From Novosphingobium capsulatum NBRC 12533 (GTDB lineage: Bacteria; Pseudomonadota; Alphaproteobacteria; Sphingomonadales; Sphingomonadaceae), in the NCBI RefSeq assembly GCF_001598375.1, contig NZ_BCYV01000032.1, positions 1-32,739 on the forward strand: 32,739 nucleotides of DNA. The letters are read 5' to 3'. The notes under the pieces are model-generated. The model had not been told where the DNA came from and did not search any database. It was given only the letters and a program-made list of their open reading frames with translations. A program made the position numbers and the translations under genes. Shown in pieces: positions 1-6,065 of the stretch. How positions within the stretch are numbered: the first letter of the stretch is position 1; every line of letters begins with the position of its first letter.

Positions 1-1
1 T

Positions 2-508
2 TCCGAGGTGACCTACCGCATCATCGCCGAACTCGAAGCCGGGCGCCTGCCCTGGGTGCAGCCGTGGGACGCCAGCCGCTGTCCCTGCACGCTGCCCCAC
101 AATGCCGGTTCGGGTAGGACTTATTCCGGGATCAATGGTGCGCCGTATCGGCGCGAGAAGAAGGAGGAACAGAATGAACTGTCAGGCCTGCTGGTAATGG
201 CCTGTGTCCACCGGACCAACCTCGGCCAGAAATGGCTGCGACCTCGAAAGAGGCGGGGGACAACAGCATGTCCGGAAAAGGCCCAAAGCGTCGAAGCCAT
301 TTGTGACGCGGCAGGTCAGGGCAAGACGGGCATGGCGAAAGCTATACTGCCTGAACCCCAGTTTGCAGCGACTTACACCCGCAGTGGTGCCGTAGAATGG
401 CTGACGCGGCACATCGGATGGTCGGAGAGCGCGATGTTCATGCTCTCCTACCAGCTCGTCCGACGCATCCTCTGTATGGAGGGGCAAGTGAACGAACGGG
501 GCGCCTAA
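2..508 (+). pseudogene. ArdC-like antirestriction protein, N-terminal remnant (open at left edge)
   Basis: The first ~45 codons read SEVTYRIIAELEAGR, then PWVQPW, then LPHNAGSGRTYSGING. This is the pattern of the ArdC/DUF1738 N-terminal ssDNA-binding domain found on plasmids and integrative elements, which typically has an I..LE.G..PW..PW motif followed by an N..(T/S)G..YSGIN motif. The reading frame stays open to the stop at 506-508, but after about base 145 the protein no longer resembles ArdC: the usual tryptophan-rich continuation and the C-terminal metallopeptidase-like domain are absent. ArdC proteins are about 300 residues, so this is a fused or eroded fragment. The frame is open upstream, so the true start may lie outside the window. 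Residues from about 100 on (a stretch with WLTRHIGW) I do not recognise. The ArdC match is by eye. Confidence 0.45.
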
Positions 509-554
509 ACACGTCGCAACCTCCCTCTCGCGTAAATGCGGGATCGCCTAAACA
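502..554. repeat. 10-bp direct repeat in the decayed segment
   Basis: CGCCTAAACA occurs at 502-511 and again at 545-554, 43 bp apart. The first copy overlaps the stop codon of the ArdC-like remnant. The interval 509-662 otherwise holds no gene I can support. The repeat could be a recombination scar, a small attachment-site remnant or chance. Confidence 0.25.
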
Positions 555-662
555 GGACGGTTTACCCGGACCTGCATGGCGACGGAGCCGTCATAGTACT
601 CAAATGCCGGGTGTAACGACCGGGACAGTCGCCGGGCGACCGGCGGACGATCGACGCGATAA

Positions 663-857
663 GCGTGGGGCGAGGGCAAGGGGCGCGCCAAGCAGGCGCG
701 CCTGACGGCGCAGGGACGCGACGCGGTGGCCACTTCACAAGGCGCCTGGGAAGAGGCGCAGCGGCGCATGATCGGCGCGTTTGGCCCAGAGCGCTGGGCC
801 GGCGTAGAAGCGGCGCTGGGTGACCTTGTCACGCTGGCACAGGAAAGTCAGGCATGA
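663..857 (+). pseudogene. MarR-family regulator, C-terminal fragment
   Basis: Reading in the frame of base 663, directly after an in-frame TAA at 660-662, gives 64 codons that include AKQARLTAQGRDAV, then WEEAQRRMIGAFGPERW, and end in LVTLAQES-QA. This is the wing plus C-terminal dimerisation helix of a MarR-family repressor, where R..LT..G......A......E is characteristic. The DNA-binding helices and the start are missing: a full MarR protein is about 140-160 residues and no upstream frame supplies the rest. The TGA stop (855-857) overlaps the ATG of the downstream transporter in an ATGA arrangement, so the two were once translationally coupled and the regulator presumably controlled the transporter. 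It was probably cut off by the event that left the ArdC-like debris upstream. Confidence 0.6.
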
Positions 858-2146
858 GCCGCCTGCTGCACAAGACCGGGCTGGTGCCCGCGCGCCTTCA
901 CCTGATCCTGATCGTTGCGGCGACATTCCTCGCGCTTTTGGTCTCGGCCGGGCTGCGCGCCACGCCCGGCGTGCTGATGGTGCCTTTGCAGGTCAACTTC
1001 GGCTGGGACCGGGCAACGATCTCGTTCGCCGCCGCGATCGGCATCTTTCTCTATGGCCTTGTCGGCCCCTTTGCCGCGGCACTGATGGTTTCGTTCGGCA
1101 TCCGCCGCACCATGCTGGCCGGGCTCACGCTAATGTCGCTCGCCACCTTTGCCAGTCTGTGGATGCGGCTGCCGTGGCACTATGTGCTGACCTGGGGGGT
1201 ATTGTCGGGCATCGGCAGCGGCGCGGTTGCCTCGGTGCTGGGCGCGGCGGTGGTCAATCGCTGGTTCGCGACGCGGCAGGGGCTGGTCATGGGCCTGCTG
1301 AGTGCCAGCACAGCCACGGGCGCGCTGATTTTCCTGCCATTGCTGGCCTGGCTTTCGCGCGACGGCGCGTGGCGGCCGGTGGTTCTGGCGGTCAGCCTGG
1401 TCTGCCTGGCGCTGGTGCCGCTGGTGGCCCTGGTCGTGCCCGAACATCCCGCCGACATCGGCACGCGCCGCTTTGGCGAAGGGCCCGACAGCCCGCCGCC
1501 GCCTGCGCCGCGCCAGGCCCGCACCGCCGGCCTGGCGCTCAGCGTGTTGTGGCGCGCGGCGCGGCAGCCGATGTTCTGGCTGCTGTTCGGCACGTTCTTT
1601 GTCTGTGGCCTGACCACCAATGGCCTGGTCGGCACGCACATGATCGCGTTCTGCGGGGACCATGGCATTGCCCCGGTGGCCGCTGCCGGGCTGCTTTCGA
1701 CCATGGGCTTCTTCGACCTGTTCGGCACCACCGCGTCGGGCTGGCTAACCGATCGCTATAATCCGCGCGTGTTGCTGATCGTCTATTACGGGCTGCGTGG
1801 CCTGTCGCTGCTGGCGTTGCCGTTCCTCAGCTTCGACACCACCAGTCTGGCGGTCTTTGCCGTGTTCTATGGGCTGGATTGGATCGCCACGGTGCCGCCG
1901 ACGGTGAAACTCGCCAATGAAGCCTTTGGCGAGCAGGAAGCGCCGATCGTATTTGGCTGGATCCAGACCGGCCACCAATTGGGCGCAGCCTGCGCCGCGT
2001 TTGGCGCTGGGGTGATCCGCCAGCACAGCGGCAGCTATGCCCCGGCCTTCGTGGTCGCCGGCATCATGGGCGTGGTCGCCGCCTTGGTGCTGCTCGGCAC
2101 CTTGCGCCGCGCGCACGCAGCGGCGGGCGCGCCGGTCCCCGCGTGA
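854..2146 (+). CDS. MFS transporter, monocarboxylate/oxalate-type
   Basis: This is an integral inner-membrane major facilitator of 430 residues, close to the usual 400-430. Hydrophobic segments alternate with short loops throughout. The loop after helix 2 carries a basic FGIRRT stretch in the position of the MFS A-motif, and helix 4 has a glycine-rich GVLSGIGSGAVASVLG segment followed by NRWF, as in monocarboxylate/oxalate-formate transporters. A second half with the same architecture begins near residue 240 after a Pro-rich cytoplasmic loop. The substrate cannot be read from sequence. The ATG overlaps the stop of the MarR remnant and is preceded by AGGAA at 841-845. With the repressor and the original promoter gone, expression now depends on whatever lies in the decayed region or further left. 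A strong hairpin terminates the gene. Confidence 0.88.
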   Translation: MSRLLHKTGLVPARLHLILIVAATFLALLVSAGLRATPGVLMVPLQVNFGWDRATISFAAAIGIFLYGLVGPFAAALMVSFGIRRTMLAGLTLMSLATFASLWMRLPWHYVLTWGVLSGIGSGAVASVLGAAVVNRWFATRQGLVMGLLSASTATGALIFLPLLAWLSRDGAWRPVVLAVSLVCLALVPLVALVVPEHPADIGTRRFGEGPDSPPPPAPRQARTAGLALSVLWRAARQPMFWLLFGTFFVCGLTTNGLVGTHMIAFCGDHGIAPVAAAGLLSTMGFFDLFGTTASGWLTDRYNPRVLLIVYYGLRGLSLLALPFLSFDTTSLAVFAVFYGLDWIATVPPTVKLANEAFGEQEAPIVFGWIQTGHQLGAACAAFGAGVIRQHSGSYAPAFVVAGIMGVVAALVLLGTLRRAHAAAGAPVPA

Positions 2147-2151
2147 AGCCG

Positions 2152-2177
2152 GGGCGGCCCGAACCCTCGGGCCGCCC
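2152..2177. terminator. Bidirectional hairpin between convergent genes
   Basis: GGGCGGCCCGA (2152-2162) and TCGGGCCGCCC (2167-2177) form a perfect 11-bp stem with an ACCC loop. It sits in the 38-bp gap between the stops of the MFS gene and the NmrA-like gene. There is no long T-tract, so the call rests on stem strength and position. Confidence 0.7.
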
Positions 2178-2184
2178 GCAAGGC

Positions 2185-3267
2185 TCAGAGGATGCCGCGC
2201 CGGTGGTCTTCGCTCAGCTTGAGGATCGGGCGGCCAGGCAGGGTATCGGGCTGCACCCGCTGCCACAGACTTTCCCCGCCTGACGCTGCTGCCTGCTGCT
2301 CATGGCGGCAAATCCAGTCTTGTGCGCTTCTGATCCGGCCGGGGTGGATTTCATCGAGCAGGGCATAGTCGCGCGTAATGATCTCGTGCTTCCACGTGTT
2401 CCAGAAGCCGGTGAAGTTGTCGCGAAAGGTCATCGTGCTCTTGTCGGCGGGATCGGCATTGTAGCCGGCGGGAAGCGCGGCGATCCCGCCGAAGCGCGCG
2501 AAATAGCTGTCCAGGTCCGTATCGACATAGCGCGCGGGATGGCCGGTCACCTGCGTGAACGCGGCAGCCAGATCGGTATAGCGCACCGGCTCGATGCCGA
2601 CGGCCAGGTCCATGCCATTGGCCCGGTCGCGATGGTCGAACAGCCAGCGCACATAGTGTCCGCAGTCTTCCAGCGCGACGTGGACCACGGCGCCCTGGCC
2701 CAGTGGCACGCGCCAGGTCAACACGCCCTCTTCCACGGCCGGTGTCATCGGCGTCTGCGCCGAGAATGCCATTTCCATGTAGGGGCCGGTGGTGAACAGC
2801 GCGCTGCCCATGCGCCCGGCGTTGTCGCGGTTCTGCGCCAGGATCCACGCGCCCATGCGGCCCTTGCCGTCATAGTGGCCGGTGCGGAACATCGAGCGGT
2901 AGCCGGCCTGCTTGAGCGTGTAATCGAGATTGCCATAGACGAAGAAGCGCACGCCCTCTTCGATCGCGATCTCGTAGGCGCGGATCGCCCAATAGGTCTC
3001 GGTCTTCTCGCCGGTGTTGAAGCCATCGATGTTGAGGAACACGCCCTGGCAAGCGCGCATCCCGGCGCGCAGCACGGCCTCATCGGCAAACGTGCCTTCC
3101 AGAAAATCGACTTGGTCCCATTGCGCCAAAGCGCGTGCCCGAGCCGAGTTCTTGTCACGAGTCAGCGCCAGAACCTGGTAGCGGCCATCCTGCACCAGTC
3201 CGCGGACCACCGGAAGCCCCTGGGCGCCGGTGGCACCGACGACGAATATGCGGGAAATTTCATCCAT
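2185..3267 (-). CDS. NmrA-like NAD(P)-binding protein (atypical short-chain dehydrogenase)
   Basis: The 360-residue protein starts with a Rossmann fold: residues 8-17 read FVVGATGAQG, the GxxGxxG nucleotide-binding motif typical of NmrA-like and atypical SDR proteins, followed by VVRGLVQDGRYQVLALTRD. There is no YxxxK catalytic pair in the usual SDR position, although a Y appears in VYGNLDYTLKQAGY. The middle contains a TTGPYMEM segment, typical of the NmrA/isoflavone-reductase group, which ranges from redox-sensing regulators to quinone or flavonoid reductases. Length is a little above the usual ~300. The start has AGGAG six bases upstream. It is transcribed divergently from an HxlR regulator across 98 bp, a frequent arrangement for HxlR-controlled stress reductases. 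The exact substrate is unknown. Confidence 0.82.
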   Translation of the reverse strand: MDEISRIFVVGATGAQGLPVVRGLVQDGRYQVLALTRDKNSARARALAQWDQVDFLEGTFADEAVLRAGMRACQGVFLNIDGFNTGEKTETYWAIRAYEIAIEEGVRFFVYGNLDYTLKQAGYRSMFRTGHYDGKGRMGAWILAQNRDNAGRMGSALFTTGPYMEMAFSAQTPMTPAVEEGVLTWRVPLGQGAVVHVALEDCGHYVRWLFDHRDRANGMDLAVGIEPVRYTDLAAAFTQVTGHPARYVDTDLDSYFARFGGIAALPAGYNADPADKSTMTFRDNFTGFWNTWKHEIITRDYALLDEIHPGRIRSAQDWICRHEQQAAASGGESLWQRVQPDTLPGRPILKLSEDHRRGIL

Positions 3268-3298
3268 GCGTGACTCCTGGGTTGCAAGGTAGAGAGCC

Positions 3299-3340
3299 GA
3301 CTCTCATGATGAGAGCCTAATTGCTCTAATAATAAGAGTC
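3299..3340. promoter_or_regulatory. Palindromic operator region for the HxlR regulator (predicted)
   Basis: CTCTCAT-G-ATGAGAG at 3301-3315 is a perfect 7-1-7 inverted repeat. A wider pair, GACTCT (3299-3304) and AGAGTC (3335-3340), flanks it, and GAGAGCC occurs twice (3292-3298, 3311-3317). The cluster lies midway in the 98-bp divergent region and is AT-rich against a GC-rich background. HxlR regulators bind such dyads as dimers, usually controlling themselves and the divergent gene. Binding here is inferred. Confidence 0.5.
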
Positions 3341-3365
3341 ACGGGATTTCGGAAAGGCGCCGACG

Positions 3366-3908
3366 ATGCGATCCAAGAGTTTTGACGGCATGGCCTGCTC
3401 GATTGCCGAAGTCATGGCCGCGGTGGGAGACCGCTGGGGCCTGCTGATCATGCGTGATGTGCTGCTGGGGCTGACCCGCTATGACGATCTACGCCGCTCG
3501 ACCGGGGCAACCAACGCGACCTTGTCGGACCGGCTCAAAAGCCTGGAAGAAGCCGGGCTGATCGAGAAGAGGCTCTACCAGGCGCGCCCGCCCCGCCATG
3601 ACTATGTGCCCACGCTGCGTGGGCAGGATCTGGCCTTGCTGCTCCAGGCGATGGTGCAGATCGGGGATACGTGGCGCCGCCGTGCCGGGCAGGACGCGCC
3701 GCTGCGGATCGAGCAGGCCACGTCAGGGCGGCCCGTGCAACTGGTGCTTGCCGATGCCGAAACCGGGATGCCGACCGGCGCAACGCCGTTGCGCGTGGCG
3801 CCGGGACCCGGTGCTGACGAGGCCATGCAATGGCGTCTGGCCATGGGGGCCGAGACGCGGGCCATGCGGGTGGCTCCGGAAGGCCAAGCAGGCGGTGATT
3901 TGCTGTGA
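3366..3908 (+). CDS. HxlR-family transcriptional regulator
   Basis: This is a 180-residue winged-helix regulator. Residues 10-100 carry the HxlR signature: ACSIAEVMAAVGDRWGLLIMRDV, then RYDDLRRSTG..NATLSDRLKSLEEAGLIEKRLY, and Y.PT.RGQDL at the wing. Cys11 is at the N-terminal position where redox-sensing members (YodB, HypR, QorR) have their reactive cysteine. The C-terminal ~70 residues are longer than in the smallest family members (~110 aa) and contain a QLVLADAETG strand seen in the longer HxlR variants. The start has GGAAAGG upstream at a suitable distance. It probably represses the divergent NmrA-like gene and itself through the palindrome between them; that role is inferred from arrangement. 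Confidence 0.88.
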   Translation: MRSKSFDGMACSIAEVMAAVGDRWGLLIMRDVLLGLTRYDDLRRSTGATNATLSDRLKSLEEAGLIEKRLYQARPPRHDYVPTLRGQDLALLLQAMVQIGDTWRRRAGQDAPLRIEQATSGRPVQLVLADAETGMPTGATPLRVAPGPGADEAMQWRLAMGAETRAMRVAPEGQAGGDLL

Positions 3909-3955
3909 GGGGGCTCCCAATCTGAACCGCGGTCGCTACCCTAGAGCAGAGCAGT

Positions 3956-4708
3956 TTATGCCGTTGCCCGCGTGTACCGCTCCCGCTTGGCCTGCGTGGC
4001 GCGGCGTGCCTGGGCAAGGGCTTGCTCCTCGGTGGCAAATAGCAGGCCGTCGAGCACGGCGGCGAGGTGGGCACGCATGGCGGCGCGGGCCGCGTTGGCA
4101 TCGCGGCTGCGCAAGGCATCGAGCACCGCGCAATGCTCTTCCACCACGGGCTTTACATTGGCGGTGCGTGCCTTGCTGTGCAGCAGAGCGGCTTCGGGCG
4201 AGGTCTGGCGCAAGTCCCACAGTTGCTCGATCGCATTGTAGATGGCCGAGTTGCGGGTCGCGCGGGCGATGGCCAGGTGGAATTCGCGATCGGCGCGTTC
4301 CGTTCCGGCGGGATCGTTGTTTTCCTGCGCAATATCATCGACCAGGCGCGCAACCTCGGTCAGCTCTTCATCGGTGATCTGGGTGGCGGCGAGCGCGGCC
4401 GCTTCGCCTTCGAACAACAGGCGCGCCTCGGTCAGCTCGAACGCCGAGACATCGAAACCCGGGCGATCGCCCTCGTTGGGCAGGCGCAGGACATAGGCCC
4501 CCGAACCCAGCCTGACTTCCACGAAGCCCTGCACTTCCAGCGCGATCATCGCCTCGCGCACGGTAGGCCGGCTTACGTCGAAGCGCAGCGCCAGTTCGCG
4601 CTCTGCCGGAAGCCGGGTGCCCACCGGAAAGCGCCCCGCGGCCAGTTCCTCGACCAGCGATCGGGCCACGTCCTGGTACAGTCGCTCGCTGGTTTTGCCG
4701 TTCGTCAT
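3956..4708 (-). CDS. GntR-family (FadR/FCD subfamily) regulator of the hexuronate genes
   Basis: The protein has 250 residues, the usual FadR-type size. Residues 8-75 form the GntR winged helix (LYQDVARSLVEELAAGRFPVG, then RLPAERELALRFDVSRPTVREAM). Residues 92-215 form the all-helical FCD ligand domain, with metal-binding candidates in DREFHLAIA and in the two later His positions EEHCAVLDAL and AMRAHL. I chose the ATG at 4706-4708 because it has an AGG-type ribosome site (ACGAGG) just upstream and gives the family start; the frame is open further upstream but that part lies inside manD on the other strand. The gene is divergent from manD across 105 bp holding two TnGT-N3-ACnA boxes, so it is probably the UxuR/ExuR-like repressor of manD and the genes after it, released by a sugar acid. 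Confidence 0.9.
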   Translation of the reverse strand: MTNGKTSERLYQDVARSLVEELAAGRFPVGTRLPAERELALRFDVSRPTVREAMIALEVQGFVEVRLGSGAYVLRLPNEGDRPGFDVSAFELTEARLLFEGEAAALAATQITDEELTEVARLVDDIAQENNDPAGTERADREFHLAIARATRNSAIYNAIEQLWDLRQTSPEAALLHSKARTANVKPVVEEHCAVLDALRSRDANAARAAMRAHLAAVLDGLLFATEEQALAQARRATQAKRERYTRATA

Positions 4709-4721
4709 GACGCCTCGTTTT

Positions 4722-4734
4722 TTGGTAATACCAA
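4722..4734. promoter_or_regulatory. GntR/FadR-type operator, site 1 (predicted)
   Basis: TTGGT-AAT-ACCAA is a perfect 5-3-5 inverted repeat matching the FCD-GntR pattern TnGTnnnACnA. It starts 14 bp upstream of the regulator's ATG, so binding would block the regulator's own transcript. Confidence 0.6.
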
Positions 4735-4744
4735 TTTTCAAAAC

Positions 4745-4783
4745 TTGACAGACCGAAATCGGTCGATCAATCGGTCTTACCAC
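4745..4783 (+). promoter_or_regulatory. manD promoter -35 element and second operator (predicted)
   Basis: TTGACA at 4745-4750 is a consensus -35 hexamer on the plus strand; no equally good -10 is visible. It is followed by GACCG-AAAT-CGGTC (4751-4764), a perfect 5-4-5 inverted repeat, by a direct repeat AATCGGTC (4757-4764 and 4769-4776) and by TCGGTCTTACCAC (4771-4783), which contains GGT-CTT-ACC, the same core as site 1. A repressor here would cover the promoter of manD (ATG at 4814). Confidence 0.45.
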
Positions 4784-4813
4784 AATTGAATCGCTTTGTG
4801 AGGCCCAACGAAC

Positions 4814-6022
4814 ATGAAGATCACCGGTGCGCGCGTCATCGTCACCTGCCCGGGGCGCAACTTCGTGACGCTCAAGATCGAAACCGATCAGGGCGTCTAT
4901 GGCATCGGTGATGGCACGCTCAACGGGCGCGAGCTTTCGGTGGTGGCCTATCTGGAAGAGCACGTCATTCCCTGCCTGATCGGCATGGACCCGCGCCGCA
5001 TCGAAGATATCTGGCAGTATCTCTACCGTGGCGCCTATTGGCGGCGCGGCCCGGTGACGATGCGGGCAATCGCGGCGGTCGACATGGCGCTGTGGGATAT
5101 CAAGGGCAAGATGGCCGGCATGCCGGTTTACCAATTGCTCGGCGGGCGCAGCCGCGACGGGATCATGGTCTATGGTCATGCCAATGGCAGCGACATTGCC
5201 GAAACGGTCGAGGCGGTCGGCCACTATATCGACCTGGGCTACAAGGCGATCCGCGCCCAGACCGGGGTTCCCGGCATCAAGGATGCCTATGGCGTGGGCC
5301 GGGGCAAGCTCTATTACGAGCCGGCCGATGCCGCGCTGCCCTCGGTGACCGGGTGGGATACGCGCAAGGCGCTGAACTATGTGCCCAAGCTGTTCGAGGA
5401 ACTGCGCAAGACCTACGGCTTTGACCACCACCTGCTGCACGATGGCCACCACCGCTACACACCGCAGGAGGCGGCCAACCTTGGCAAGATGCTCGAGCCC
5501 TATCAGCTGTTCTGGCTGGAGGATTGCACGCCTGCGGAAAACCAGGAGGCGTTCAAGCTGGTGCGCCAGCATACGGTGACGCCGCTTGCCGTGGGTGAAA
5601 TCTTCAACACGATCTGGGACGCGAAGGACCTGATCCAGAACCAGTTGATCGATTACATCCGCGCGACCGTGGTCGGCGCCGGCGGCCTTACCCACCTGCG
5701 CCGCATTGCCGATCTTGCCAGCCTCTACCAGGTGCGCACCGGCTGCCATGGCGCCACCGACCTGTCGCCGGTGACGATGGGCTGCGCGCTGCATTTCGAT
5801 ACCTGGGTGCCCAACTTCGGCATCCAGGAATACATGCGCCACACGCCCGAGACCGACGCGGTCTTCCCGCATGACTACCACTTCGAGCACGGCGAATTGT
5901 TCTGCGGCGAAACCCCGGGGCACGGCGTCGATATCGATGAAAAGCTGGCGGCCAAGTATCCCTACAAGCCCGCCTATCTTCCGGTCGCCCGCCTCGAAGA
6001 CGGCACGATGTGGAACTGGTGA
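4814..6022 (+). CDS. manD: D-mannonate dehydratase (enolase superfamily)
   Basis: ManD removes water from D-mannonate to give 2-keto-3-deoxy-D-gluconate (KDG) in the cytosol. The protein has 402 residues. All residues established for the Novosphingobium aromaticivorans enzyme are present at the same numbers: metal ligands Asp210, Glu236 and Glu262; the Arg147/Tyr159 catalytic pair; His212; and His312 and Glu339 in the pocket. The N-terminal capping domain spans about 1-110 and the (beta/alpha)7-beta barrel about 115-370. This pattern separates true ManD from the many rhamnonate or gluconate dehydratase relatives. It is the first gene of a four-gene operon (GH2, kinase, transporter follow within 45 bp gaps) and is divergent from the GntR regulator. 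ManD replaces the unrelated UxuA of Escherichia coli. Low-efficiency ManD homologues exist, so activity is predicted, not proven. Confidence 0.95.
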   Translation: MKITGARVIVTCPGRNFVTLKIETDQGVYGIGDGTLNGRELSVVAYLEEHVIPCLIGMDPRRIEDIWQYLYRGAYWRRGPVTMRAIAAVDMALWDIKGKMAGMPVYQLLGGRSRDGIMVYGHANGSDIAETVEAVGHYIDLGYKAIRAQTGVPGIKDAYGVGRGKLYYEPADAALPSVTGWDTRKALNYVPKLFEELRKTYGFDHHLLHDGHHRYTPQEAANLGKMLEPYQLFWLEDCTPAENQEAFKLVRQHTVTPLAVGEIFNTIWDAKDLIQNQLIDYIRATVVGAGGLTHLRRIADLASLYQVRTGCHGATDLSPVTMGCALHFDTWVPNFGIQEYMRHTPETDAVFPHDYHFEHGELFCGETPGHGVDIDEKLAAKYPYKPAYLPVARLEDGTMWNW

Positions 6023-6065
6023 CGGCCTGAAGCACCGCCGATAACAACGAACGAGAGGGTCTACC

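Noticed and set aside
564..612. ACCCGG/CCGGGT inverted repeat as insertion-sequence ends
   Set aside because: Arms are only six bases, imperfect beyond that, and enclose just 37 bp with no transposase remnant.
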